64,000 nt of DNA, taken from assembly GCA_934141475.1 (NCBI GenBank), contig CAKPCG010000005.1, positions 1 to 64,000 of the forward strand. The letters run 5' to 3'. A model generated the notes under the pieces. It had not been told where the DNA came from, ran no database searches, and saw only the letters and a program-made list of their open reading frames with translations. The DNA comes from an uncultured Clostridia bacterium. Its GTDB lineage: Bacteria; Bacillota; Clostridia; TANB77; CAG-508. Shown piece by piece: positions 8,612 to 17,714 of the stretch; within the stretch, counting starts at the first letter, position 1, and every line of letters begins with the position of its first letter. Position numbers and translations under genes: made by a program.

Positions 8612-11353
8612 TTATTCTGCAAATACCGGTTTTCCGTTTTCTAGTTTCCAGCTTTTTAGTTTTGTTGTGTTTTCTGGATTGCTATTTTCTTGTTCTATTT
8701 TAGTATTTAAGTTATCTATAAACTTTTTTAAACTCATTATTTCATCCATTTCTGATTTATTCTTTCCTATACAGCTATCTGTTTTGGCATTTGAGTCTTT
8801 TATTAGATAGTAACAGTTTCCTTTAATTGTACCCATTCCTACTATTTCTCCTCTTACATATGCTCCATTTTCTGGTCCTGTTACATCTCCAGTATTATGT
8901 GAATCTGTAGCAGTTCCGTTTCCAACTATTCCTCCTACAGGATTACTGTTATTATTCTTTATATATCCTGTGTTATAACAATAAGCTACTGTTCCAGTTG
9001 ATGTAATCCCTCCTACTATTGAAGTTCCTTCTATTTCACCTGTATTATAGCAATCTGTTACAGTTCCTCCATAGCCTGAAATTCCTCCTGCACATCCACT
9101 TTTAATTCTGCCAGAATTAAAACATTTTGAAGCTTTGAATTCACTACCTCCCATTGTAGAATTTATTCCTCCCGAATTAGCTCCTCCTATTATTTCTCCG
9201 GTATTATAGCTATTCTCAACTGTACCAAAGCAACTAATTCCAGCTGCTAGAGATTTACTCTCTATTTTTCCTGTATTATAACTATTAGTTATTTTGCTTC
9301 CCTCACTGCCTGCTATTCCTGAAACAATTGGCTGATTGCTACTTTCACTTATAACATCCCCTGTATTATAGCATCCATTAGCAATTGTCTTTCCTGCGCC
9401 TACAATTCCACCTACTTTTGTTCCTCCATATATATTGGCTGTATTAATGCAATCTTCTAAAATTATTACATCATTTTGGTTATTGCTCTGTCCATATCCA
9501 ACCATTCCTCCTGCATTCCATTTACCATTTAACAAATCAGTTTCATTTTTACAGCCTTTTATATTTATTTTTTTTGTATTTTTATCTCCGGTTTCAATTG
9601 ATCCAATCATTCCTCCAACAATAGTGCTATTAATTCCGCCTTCAGTTTTTCCAATTTTTCCTCTGTTTTGGCAATTCTCTAAATTTATTTTATTACACGA
9701 CGTCTCTCCTAATATTCCGCCTAATCTATCTCCATCTATTATCCCATTGTTTTCACAATTTTTTATGCTTACTTCTCCATTTATTATATACCCCGCTATT
9801 CCTCCGCAATCCGCAGTTCCTGTTAGTTCTGCATTATTAGTGCTTTCAGAAATACTTATTATAATAGGTTTATTATAACAATAGGCTACAATTCCTCCTG
9901 TCATAGAAGCATATTCTATATCAAAATTATTTGTAAATTTATTAATATCTATATTAGATTCTCCCGAAACATTTCCAATTCCTCCTGCTGCATATAATGA
10001 AACTTTATCATCATTCTTTAAATTTCCATCAATTAATATATCTTCCATTTTTAGTCTATTTACTTCTTTTATTTCTCCAGCTACTCCTCCATAATAGCTA
10101 TAACCTCTTTTTTTTAATATTATATTAGCATTATTTCTAAAATTAATAATATTTACACTATTAGCTTTTTCTATTTTCCCAATTGCTCCTCCAAATGTTT
10201 TGACATTATATTCTTCTTTATCATTAAAATTATTGCATCCTGTAATTGTTAAATCAATACTTTCTCCCTCAACTAAACCTACTATCCCTCCAGATGCAGT
10301 ACCTTCATTTAATGTTGTTGTATTATAGCAATTATTTATATTTAAATTCACATTTCCTTCAACGCTTCCAATTATTCCTCCTCCATGTTCTGCATTAATA
10401 CTTTTTCCAAAGTTATTTTTAATATTTGAAACTATTACATTTTTGCTTCCGGTCAAACTTGCTATTATTCCATAATTACTTGCTACTTGTACTTCTGCTA
10501 TTCCCTGTTTCAACGTAAAATCTTTAAATTCAATATCCTGCACAGCATTAATATTTCCAAATACACCATAAGAACCATCTCTTGTGGAAAATTTAGCATT
10601 ATATAGTGCATGTCCTTTTCCATCAAAGCTTCCTTTATAAACATTATTATATATACCTATTCCTATAAACCCATTTCTTTCTATCATGTACTGCTTTATT
10701 GTTGTATTCCCTTTGCGATTCTCATCTTCTGGTATATATCCATAATATTCTTCTATATAAACAGCGTTCTCATTCCTATATGAATTGAATTCCCCTGTAA
10801 ACCATAAATCTCTTCCTAGTTCTACTGTTTCTCCTTCATAGCTATTCTGCCCAGATCCTACTTCATAAGATAGTGCTACTAAATCTTCAATACTGTTTAT
10901 TTGCCAAGCATGCTCTCCTACTTTTTCTAGCTCTCCTGGGTGTTCGTCTACTTTTAAGTCTTCTTTGCTAGGTACTTTTTCTACTACTCCATCTTTTATT
11001 TGATATACGTTTCCTGTTTTCTTCACAGTTACATTATATCCATCACTTATTATTTCTCCTTCTCCACCATCTTTTCCAAATTGGTTTTTGATTGCTTTAT
11101 CTAATATATCCTGTGTTAGATTATCATGTATATTTAATGTTTGTGTTGTTACTTCCATTGCTAATAATTTTACTTGTTCTTCTTCTTGGGCTGTTCCCGT
11201 CATGTCTCTTGCTTCTGATGCTCTATTTAGTATTCCATTTTGTCCTGTTAGCATCATTATTACTATTCCAACTAATATTAGCAGTACAATTATAGTTACT
11301 ACTAACGCAATTAAAGTTATTCCTTTGTTTCTTTTTAATGTTTTTTTGTACAT
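8612..11353 (-). CDS. Pilin-like N-terminus plus GLUG-type repeat surface protein
   Basis: 913 residues. The N-terminus (KRNKGITLIALVVTII) resembles a type IV prepilin or pseudopilin leader: basic leader, Gly, then a hydrophobic helix, but with Ala where pilins have Glu5. Residues 45-125 form a helical linker ending in a VDEHPGELE motif. From about residue 260 the protein is a chain of short beta repeats ending in GGI(V/I)G with (N/D)CYNTG between them, which matches the GLUG repeat pattern of adhesin-like proteins. A conserved C-terminal block reads KSWKLENGKPVF. The ribosome site is GGGGG before the ATG at 11353. It is the intact copy of a tandem pair. All CGG triplets in it are out of frame. 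Confidence 0.8.
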   Translation of the reverse strand: MYKKTLKRNKGITLIALVVTIIVLLILVGIVIMMLTGQNGILNRASEARDMTGTAQEEEQVKLLAMEVTTQTLNIHDNLTQDILDKAIKNQFGKDGGEGEIISDGYNVTVKKTGNVYQIKDGVVEKVPSKEDLKVDEHPGELEKVGEHAWQINSIEDLVALSYEVGSGQNSYEGETVELGRDLWFTGEFNSYRNENAVYIEEYYGYIPEDENRKGNTTIKQYMIERNGFIGIGIYNNVYKGSFDGKGHALYNAKFSTRDGSYGVFGNINAVQDIEFKDFTLKQGIAEVQVASNYGIIASLTGSKNVIVSNIKNNFGKSINAEHGGGIIGSVEGNVNLNINNCYNTTTLNEGTASGGIVGLVEGESIDLTITGCNNFNDKEEYNVKTFGGAIGKIEKANSVNIINFRNNANIILKKRGYSYYGGVAGEIKEVNRLKMEDILIDGNLKNDDKVSLYAAGGIGNVSGESNIDINKFTNNFDIEYASMTGGIVAYCYNKPIIISISESTNNAELTGTADCGGIAGYIINGEVSIKNCENNGIIDGDRLGGILGETSCNKINLENCQNRGKIGKTEGGINSTIVGGMIGSIETGDKNTKKINIKGCKNETDLLNGKWNAGGMVGYGQSNNQNDVIILEDCINTANIYGGTKVGGIVGAGKTIANGCYNTGDVISESSNQPIVSGIAGSEGSKITNSYNTGKIESKSLAAGISCFGTVENSYNTGEIIGGANSGGINSTMGGSEFKASKCFNSGRIKSGCAGGISGYGGTVTDCYNTGEIEGTSIVGGITSTGTVAYCYNTGYIKNNNSNPVGGIVGNGTATDSHNTGDVTGPENGAYVRGEIVGMGTIKGNCYYLIKDSNAKTDSCIGKNKSEMDEIMSLKKFIDNLNTKIEQENSNPENTTKLKSWKLENGKPVFAE

Positions 11354-11406
11354 TTTTATCCCCCTTTGTTTTTATGTGTCCATACTATCATACTACATAT
11401 TTTTTT
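10801..11406 (-). repeat. Near-identical 5' segment of GLUG gene, copy 1
   Basis: The first about 180 codons, the ribosome site and the short upstream region match the segment at 13991-14600 nearly base for base, with only scattered differences. Past this point the two genes diverge strongly. This indicates recent duplication or gene conversion of the 5' end. Confidence 0.9.
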
Positions 11407-11452
11407 GCAATTATTTTATAGATTATTAATCTATTTTCTTCTAATGCAAAAA

Positions 11453-11479
11453 ATGGAATGACTTTTATAATCATTCCAT
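11453..11479 (-). terminator. Terminator after the second GLUG gene
   Basis: Hairpin arms ATGGAATGA / TCATTCCAT with a T6 tract on the minus strand, directly after the stop at 11496. Confidence 0.8.
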
Positions 11480-11495
11480 CTTTATTATATATTCT

Positions 11496-14400
11496 TTATT
11501 CTACAAATACTGGATTTCCGTTTTCCAGTTTCCAGCTTTTTAGCTTTATTGTATTTTCTGAATTGCTATTGTACTCTTGAACTTTTTGATTTAATAAATC
11601 CACAAATTTTTGCATATCCATTATTTCGTCCATTTCTTCTTTACTTTTTGGAGTTGCTCCGTTTGCTGGGGCATTCGTTTCTTTTTGTAAAAAATAACAG
11701 TTTTCAAGAGTCATCTCTTCTCTTGCCTGAGCTATTTCGCCTAATGTTTTTATTTCATTATTCTTTACATTGCCTGTATTATAACATTCCACACCCTTAG
11801 TCAGCCATCCACTTATACCTCCTGTTGGTGCATTGCTATTTGATATTACGTTTCCTTTGTTATAACATCTAGTAACATTACTAGTAGCTCCTACAATACC
11901 TCCTGCAACTACACTTGATTGTATTTCTCCAATATTATAACAATTTTCTATATCGGTACAATTACCAGCTATACCAGCTGCATACGCCGATGAATTGATA
12001 TTTCCAGAATTAAAACAATTTTCTATATTTTTTCCCATTCCTACTATTCCTCCAGATAAAGATCCTGGATTAGTATTCATATCTTGATGAATAACATTGC
12101 CTACATTATAACAATTAAATGCTATATTAGCAGTTGATGCTATTCCTCCATTATACCCACTACATTCCTTTAATGTAATATCTCCAAAGTTAATACAATT
12201 GTAAATAAAACTTTTATAGTTCATTTCGCTACAAATTCCAGCAGAGTGAGTATTACCTATTATTTCAGCAAAATTACAACAATTATAAATGTTAGCTGTC
12301 CCAAATGGTTCTGCAATTCCAGCAGCATACTTTGATTGTATTTTGCCATAGTTGTAACATTGCTCAACTGTAATATTTAAACCTACATCAAAGCAAATCC
12401 CGAGCTGCTTCACTTTTACAAGTTATACTTCCATAATTAATGCAATTAATAATATTGGCTTTTCCTGTATTATTTCCATTCATTCCGATTCCAATTATTC
12501 CACCAATACCATATCTTCCACTTATATTAGCTTTATTAATACATTTTTCCACTCTTAATTCAGATATATTTTTACTCATCCCTTTACCAATTATTCCACC
12601 GTCCATAATTGCAATCGAAACTCTCAATATCATTTTCGCAATTTGAAACACGTATTATTTGAACATTATTATCGCTATTTCCTATAATTCCCCCTATCGA
12701 ATCCATACTATCTACATCACCACTTGCTGCTCCAACATTACCTTTGTTCTTACACTCATCGATAATAATCTTCTTACCATTTGCATAACCTATAATGCCT
12801 CCAACTGTTCTGTCAGAATTTAATGTTCCATTGTTTTCGCTTTTGGTTATATTAATATCACTTTGACCTGAAATTTCGCCAACAATTCCAGAACAAATAT
12901 TTTTAGTGGTGATATTACCATTGTTTGTGTTTTCATTTATTTTAAAATTCATATTAGAACCATATATATAATCAATAATACCTGCTGCCGATAAATTACT
13001 TTCTATGTCACAGCCATTCTCAGCATTGCTAATTTCAACATTGGTATCATAATTTTCATTTCCATCAATCTCTCCTATAACTCCTGCCATCCTTAGACTT
13101 TGTGATTCCTCACTTTTTATTTTACCATTAGTTCTTATATTATTAATTTTTACTTCCTTAGAATTTTGTATTTTTCCTACAACTCCACTATAAATTCCTG
13201 ACCTTCCGTTAACTACAATAATTTTTTCATTGCTAGAAAAATCTTTTATTTCTAATTTATTCATTTTACTTACATTTCCTATACATCCCCCATAAAATCC
13301 AACATTTATTCGTTCTTCTTCACCTGTCGAACTAGAATTTTCTATATTCACGCAAATATTTTCTCCATTTACCTGCCCTATCATTCCTCCTACATTTCCT
13401 CCATATGTTAATTGAACTAAATTTTTTGAATTATAAATATTTAACTGTGTATCATCATTTACACAACCTATTATTCCACCTATTGTCATTCCGTTTTTTA
13501 TATTTGTCTTGTTAACACATCTGTTAATAGTTAAATTTATACTTCCATTTACTTCACTTATAATTCCTCCTCCACTGTTTGAAGTATTTTCATTTTCAAA
13601 CTCATTTTCAATATTCATAACTTTTACATTTTTGTCTCCATCTAAAATTCCTATTATTCCGAAATTTGAATGCTGATGAAACACCTTTTAATCCTTTTTT
13701 TAATTTAAAATCTTTAAATTCTATATCTTGTACTGCTTTTACGTTAGCAAATATTCCAAATATTCCTTGTTTTGTTCCCAATACGCTATTATATAAAGCA
13801 TGTCCTTTTCCATCAAAGCTTCCTTTATATTCATTTTGATTATTTCCAATCCCTATAAATCCTCTTCCTTCTATCATATACTGTTTGATTGTCATTCTGC
13901 CTCTGTTGCTTTCATCTTCTGGTTTATATCCATAATCATCTTCTACATAAATAGCATTTTCATTTCTATAAGAATTATACTCTCCAGTAAACCATAAATC
14001 TCTTCCAAGTTCTACTGTTTCTCCTTCATAGCTATTCTGCCCAGATCCTACTTCATAAGAAAGTGCTACTAAATCTTCAATACTATTTATCTGCCATGTA
14101 TGTTCCCCTACATTTTCTAATTCTCCTGGGTGTTCATCTACTTTTAAGTCTTCTTTGCTAGGTACTTTTTCTACTACTCCATCTTTTATTTGATATACAT
14201 TTCCTGTTTTCTTTACAGTTACATTATATCCATCACTTATTATTTCTCCTTCTCCACCATCTTTTCCAAATTGGTTTTTGATTGCTTTATCTAATATATC
14301 CTGTGTTAGATTATCATGTATATTTAATGTTTGTGTTGTTACTTCCATTGCTAATAATTTTACTTGTTCTTCTTCTTGGGCTGTTCCCGTCATGTCTCTT

Positions 14401-14543
14401 GCTTCTGATGCTCTATTTAGTATTCCATTTTGTCCTGTTAGCATCATTATTACTATTCCAACTAATATTAGCAGTACAATTATAGTTACTACTAATGCAA
14501 TTAAAGTTATTCCTTTGTTTCTTTTTAATGTTTTTTTGTACAT
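11496..14543 (-). CDS. Second pilin-like GLUG-repeat protein, readable through three +1 shifts at CGG
   Basis: Tandem paralogue of the preceding gene. In the standard code it breaks after 311 residues. Three +1 shifts, each skipping the C of an in-frame CGG (13659-13661, 12599-12601, 12400-12402), give one continuous product of about 1014 residues. The three shifts add up to the original frame and reach the family C-terminus KSWKLENGNPVFVE. At every junction the restored sequence matches the intact copy: SAFKFGIIG against VASNYGIIA, NYGGGIIG against WNAGGMVG, and EAAGICF against LAAGISCF. I saw no other stop or indel. Domains are as in the intact copy (leader helix, linker, GLUG repeats). An ordinary pseudogene or sequence errors remain possible, but three identical lesions and no others argue against chance. 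Confidence 0.65.
12400..12402 (-). other. Putative +1 recoding site GCT-C-GGG
   Basis: The upstream frame reads Ala-Ala then CGG and stops four codons later. Skipping C gives EAAGICFDVG, which aligns with LAAGISCF of the paralogue. Confidence 0.6.
12599..12601 (-). other. Putative +1 recoding site GGA-C-GGT
   Basis: The upstream frame reaches CGG and then TGG AAT AAT TGG TAA. Skipping C gives NYGGGIIGKG, a normal repeat end. Confidence 0.6.
13659..13661 (-). other. Putative +1 recoding site TTT-C-GGA
   Basis: The frame reads AFKF then CGG. Skipping C gives FGIIGILDG, matching YGIIASLTG of the intact copy. An extra T a few bases upstream would explain the shift equally well at DNA level, but the in-frame CGG fits the pattern of the other sites. 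Confidence 0.55.
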
Positions 14544-14600
14544 TTTTTATCCCCCTTTTGTTTTTATGTGTCCATACTATCATACTACATATTTTTTAGC
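13991..14600 (-). repeat. Near-identical 5' segment of GLUG gene, copy 2
   Basis: Direct-repeat partner of 10801-11406. It covers the start codon, ribosome site and a short upstream AT-rich stretch, so both genes probably share the same promoter type (TAGTATGATAGTATGG upstream in each). Confidence 0.9.
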
Positions 14601-14614
14601 AATAAAAATCACAC

Positions 14615-14646
14615 AAAAAAAAGCCCCAATTAACTGGGGCTTTTTC
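14615..14646 (-). terminator. Terminator, usable on both strands
   Basis: Hairpin AAAGCCCC-AATTAACT-GGGGCTTT with T-tracts on both sides. It ends the 365-residue gene on the minus strand. Its GC-rich stem stands out from the native terminators. Confidence 0.9.
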
Positions 14647-14664
14647 CGGCATTTATTAATTCTT

Positions 14665-15762
14665 TTAAAACAAACCATATTTACAAAAAATAGCTTCCTT
14701 CAAACTGCTTTTTGAAGATATTACACAGAATTTAAGGTCTTCATTAAAGCCACTTCTTTCTAAAAGTAAAAAGTTTACCTTATCAATTACTTCTGCCTTT
14801 TTACTTGTTTCATCTATTTTCATCATATTCCCGTATTTTGAAATAAAATTCGAGCTTGGATTAATCATAGTTATTAAAACAAAATCTTTTCTTGGCAGCA
14901 GTAACTCTGTCATAGCTTCTACATAACTTTCAACATCTTCCTTTGGAACAATATCATAAATAATCCCGTCACCTGCATTTTTTTCCCAATCATTTGGAAA
15001 ATGTGCTGTTTTGTGAATAAAATCCAGCTGTTTTCTTGTTACAACAGCACATCTAATCCACAAACTTTCTTGACATTCTTCAAACTTATAGCTTACTTCC
15101 ATGCTTTTTATTGCAAAGATTTTTTCTGGTGACAATTTTTTTCCTTCTAATACAACTATTTCTTTTTGATAATCTCCAAATTTGTATGTTTCTACCCCGT
15201 TTTTTCTGTCTATAATTTGTAAACTTCTGTTTTTGGGGATATTGTCACCACTTAAGTTCCAGCTTTTTTGATATTGTTTTAATCTTTTACCTATAATTTT
15301 TTCAAGCTCTGGAATTGAATTTACAACAATCAGCTGTTTTACAATATCAAAAGCTTCTTTAAATATTCCAGAAAGCTTTGTTGCTTCCAGTTCTTCATAA
15401 AAGCTGTATGCTGATTTTCCCCACAATTCTTTACAGCTACGTTCTTTTTCTAAAAGTTTGTTTTTTATTTGTGATATTTCTTTTACTGATGTTTCATACT
15501 CAAGTATTTTCTTTTTGAAGTATATAGCTTTATCTTCATTAGAAAGATCATTCATATAAGATGACCGCATTTTGAATATGTCATTTGTATAGTAGGCTTC
15601 AAGTTCACGTACAAAACCTATTATAGTTGATAAGTCTATTTTTTCTGCCTCTCCTCCTTCAACGTTTTCTGATGTTGTTTCCTGATTTGTAGTCTCTTCT
15701 TCACTCTCGTCTTCATCATCAAGAGTAAAAAAGTCTGTTATTTTCTCAAGAATACCTGCCAT
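14665..15762 (-). CDS. Unrecognised protein beside Ter-type stress genes
   Basis: 365 residues, not recognised. The N-terminus (MAGILEKITDFF) is followed by an acidic, low-complexity stretch with many Glu and Thr (residues 15-45), then a helical region with LEYETSVKEISQIKNKLLEKE (coiled coil likely), then a mixed alpha/beta C-terminal domain containing the stretch IKSMEVSYKFEECQ. No catalytic motif, signal peptide or membrane helix is visible. The ATG at 15762 is chosen for AAGGAG upstream. It stands divergent from the TerF-like vWA gene and shares its less AT-rich base use. One in-frame CGG (15565-15567, MRSS) must be read as a normal codon. A role in the Ter-associated envelope or chemical stress response is inferred only from position. 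Confidence 0.75.
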   Translation of the reverse strand: MAGILEKITDFFTLDDEDESEEETTNQETTSENVEGGEAEKIDLSTIIGFVRELEAYYTNDIFKMRSSYMNDLSNEDKAIYFKKKILEYETSVKEISQIKNKLLEKERSCKELWGKSAYSFYEELEATKLSGIFKEAFDIVKQLIVVNSIPELEKIIGKRLKQYQKSWNLSGDNIPKNRSLQIIDRKNGVETYKFGDYQKEIVVLEGKKLSPEKIFAIKSMEVSYKFEECQESLWIRCAVVTRKQLDFIHKTAHFPNDWEKNAGDGIIYDIVPKEDVESYVEAMTELLLPRKDFVLITMINPSSNFISKYGNMMKIDETSKKAEVIDKVNFLLLERSGFNEDLKFCVISSKSSLKEAIFCKYGLF

Positions 15763-15876
15763 TTTTTCTCCTTTCAAATTAAGTAATAACTTTATTTGTC
15801 TTTGTTCCTATAACGGTAAAATTATATCATTTGCAAAAAATTATGTCAAGCTATTTAATTATTTTTAGTCTTTATG

Positions 15877-15905
15877 TTGACATGGCTTCTAGTTTATGAT
15901 ATAAT
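15877..15905 (+). promoter_or_regulatory. Consensus sigma-A promoter for the TerF-like gene
   Basis: TTGACA, 17-base spacer, TATAAT. It lies about 60 bases before the ATG at 15966, which has an AGGAGG ribosome site. Confidence 0.85.
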
Positions 15906-15965
15906 TCCCGTATTGCTTATGCAATGCACAATTTAATAAAGCCAAGATTATAAGGAGGATTAACT

Positions 15966-16727
15966 ATGTTTTTTGGCAAGAGAAAAAATTCAACGGAAAA
16001 TTCATCATCACCGGCAACCACACCTGTATCAACACCTGCTCCAGAAACATCCTCGGGACATGGTATCAGCTTAAAAAAAGCGTCTGCAGACTTAGATAAA
16101 ACCATTATCAGTCTTAAGAAAAAAGGAGCAAACTTGGAAGGTCACAGAGCACGGGTCTTTGTAGTTATCGACATTTCAGGTTCAATGTCTCATAGATTTC
16201 CGAATGAAGTGCAGGAAGCACTTACCAGAATTTTCCCGTTAGCACTCAGATTCGATGATAACGGAGAAATGGAAGTCTACGTATTCGACACACGTTGCCA
16301 CAAACTGGACGAACCAATGACCTTGGACAATTACGAGACATATGTACGAAAGTATATTACAAGCAAGTATGACATCTGTGGTGGAACTCGTTATGCCCCT
16401 GTCATCGAAGATACAATCAATGACTACGATGACGGCAGTAAGGATCCTGCATTTGGTATCATCATCACTGATGGAGATCCACAGGATCGCGAAACTACAA
16501 ATAAGATGATTAGAAGATCTGCTGAATACAGACTCTTCTACAAATTTGTAGGAATCGGTTACGAAAGATTTTCCTATCTTGAAGAGCTGGACGATCTTAC
16601 TGGAAGACCAGTAGATAACACAGCATTTATTAAAGTTAGTGAAATTTCTAACTGGGATAATGAACAGCTGTACACTAATCTGCTTGATCAGTATCCGGAT
16701 TGGCTTAAAGCGATGCATCTTATCTAA
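15966..16727 (+). CDS. TerF-like vWA domain protein (tellurium-resistance family)
   Basis: 253 residues. A short basic start and a Ser/Thr/Pro-rich linker (residues 10-35) precede a von Willebrand A domain with the MIDAS motif DISGSMS (about residues 70-76), the conserved Thr in CGGTRYAPV and the acidic IIITDGDPQD. This arrangement fits the vWA domain found at the C-terminus of TerF. Such proteins work with TerD-type Ca-binding proteins in stress and phage/colicin-tolerance phenotypes; the biochemical role is unsettled. Cytoplasmic, with no signal peptide. The promoter is consensus. GC content and codon choice (CGG at 16152-16154 for Arg, GAC, CTG, GTC) differ from native neighbours, which suggests acquisition by transfer. 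It converges with terD. Confidence 0.9.
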   Translation: MFFGKRKNSTENSSSPATTPVSTPAPETSSGHGISLKKASADLDKTIISLKKKGANLEGHRARVFVVIDISGSMSHRFPNEVQEALTRIFPLALRFDDNGEMEVYVFDTRCHKLDEPMTLDNYETYVRKYITSKYDICGGTRYAPVIEDTINDYDDGSKDPAFGIIITDGDPQDRETTNKMIRRSAEYRLFYKFVGIGYERFSYLEELDDLTGRPVDNTAFIKVSEISNWDNEQLYTNLLDQYPDWLKAMHLI

Positions 16728-16748
16728 TTATTTAGCATCGTAAAAACA

Positions 16749-16780
16749 GCTCCCTCGCATTTTGCGAGGGAGCCTTTGTT
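16749..16780. terminator. Bidirectional terminator between terF-like and terD
   Basis: Stem GCTCCCTCGCA / TGCGAGGGAGC with a TTTT loop, and T-rich flanks on both strands between two convergent genes. Confidence 0.9.
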
Positions 16781-16813
16781 ATTGCTCTTTGTTATAAGTC
16801 TGGCTGTTATTGC

Positions 16814-17467
16814 TTATTCTCTTTTATAACCTAAGCCATACTCATCCAGCAGTCCATCAAGTTCCTTATCATAACCTTCACCAGTGGCTTTCATCTTCCA
16901 CTCAGTAGTTCCGTCTGGCTTCTGGTGCTTATAAAGCTCTACACCAACAACTGAAGTATAGGAACTGTAATCTTCTGACAGGTCGTACCTCCATTCCTGG
17001 TTAGTGTCGGGATTTACGAACCGGAAATACGCATTATCAACATCACCAAATGTTTGGTGTCTTGCATGCGCTTCATACATTGTGACACAGCAAACAATTT
17101 TGTCTACTTCCGGATTCAGTTTTGTGAAGTCGATTGTAACGGATTCATCATCTCCTTCTCCTGCACCAGTATTGTTATCACCTGTGTGATGTACGGCTTC
17201 TTCCGGATCATGGTCATAAAATGATCCATCCGCTTTACGATAAGCTTCACCACCATCTTTTTCCGCACCTGCAATGAAGTAATCTTCGCTGATGCAATTT
17301 CCGGATTTATTAAGCATAAATAAAATTAAGTCAATGTCGTATCCCGATCCGTCGTACCGCTTTATATCCCAGCCGCTTCCTACATATCCATTTTTAAGTG
17401 CTACTCCTGAGTCTTCGGATGCTTTTGTTAAATTAATTCTGTCACCTTTTTTTGCTAAATTAATCAT
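16814..17467 (-). CDS. terD: TerD family protein
   Basis: 217 residues, a full-length TerD domain. Family marks: the opening INLAKKGDRINLTK, GSGWDIKRYDGSGYDIDL, the Ca-binding acidic loop HHTGDNNTGAGEGDDE followed by ESVTIDFTKLNPEV, and VELYKH near the end. TerD proteins bind calcium and belong to tellurite, oxidative or envelope stress responses. A strong promoter and AGGAGG-type site precede it, with a leader of roughly 125 bases. Two in-frame CGG codons (17021-17023, 17357-17359) are read as Arg. Base composition matches the vWA gene it converges with, so both probably arrived together. Confidence 0.95.
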   Translation of the reverse strand: MINLAKKGDRINLTKASEDSGVALKNGYVGSGWDIKRYDGSGYDIDLILFMLNKSGNCISEDYFIAGAEKDGGEAYRKADGSFYDHDPEEAVHHTGDNNTGAGEGDDESVTIDFTKLNPEVDKIVCCVTMYEAHARHQTFGDVDNAYFRFVNPDTNQEWRYDLSEDYSSYTSVVGVELYKHQKPDGTTEWKMKATGEGYDKELDGLLDEYGLGYKRE

Positions 17468-17594
17468 TTTTGTTCCTCCTGTTTTCTTGTTATAATGTTT
17501 TATTGGTTAATTAGTTACAAAGAGCAAATTATGTTTTCACATAAATTGTTCCATCGTACACGATGAAATTATATAAATTTATCAGTACCCGTAT

Positions 17595-17623
17595 ATACTA
17601 TCACATGTCACTGTTTTTGTCAA
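17595..17623 (-). promoter_or_regulatory. Sigma-A promoter for terD
   Basis: TTGACA, 17-base spacer, TAGTAT on the minus strand, leading into the terD leader. Confidence 0.8.
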
Positions 17624-17649
17624 CATTTTATGTATATTTATTTAAATAA

Positions 17650-17686
17650 ATTCCCCTTACTAGCTATTTTAGCTACAAGGGGAATC
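17650..17686 (-). terminator. Terminator after the beta-CASP nuclease gene
   Basis: ATTCCCCTTGTAGCTA / TAGCTAGTAAGGGGAAT imperfect hairpin, 30 bases beyond the stop at 17715. Confidence 0.75.
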
Positions 17687-17714
17687 TCTATACCTTACAA
17701 GATATATTTTGTTA

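Noticed and set aside
9435..9878. Plus-strand ORF of 147 codons inside the GLUG gene
   Set aside because: Antisense shadow of repeat codons, rich in Pro and Leu because GGI and NN repeats are read backwards; no ribosome site.
12584..13684. Separate genes starting at internal GTG/ATG codons of the shifted frames
   Set aside because: The pieces begin mid-repeat without ribosome sites and join seamlessly to the preceding frames by homology with the intact copy.
11496..14543. Ordinary pseudogene annotation of the second GLUG gene
   Set aside because: All three breaks are the same C-GG event, sum to zero and leave no other lesion, and the same event appears in xseA, the pilin and yunB. A common cause is more likely than random decay.
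16239..16718. Long minus-strand ORF of 159 codons over the vWA gene
   Set aside because: It is antisense to a clear TerF-type vWA domain and has no ribosome site or recognisable domain.
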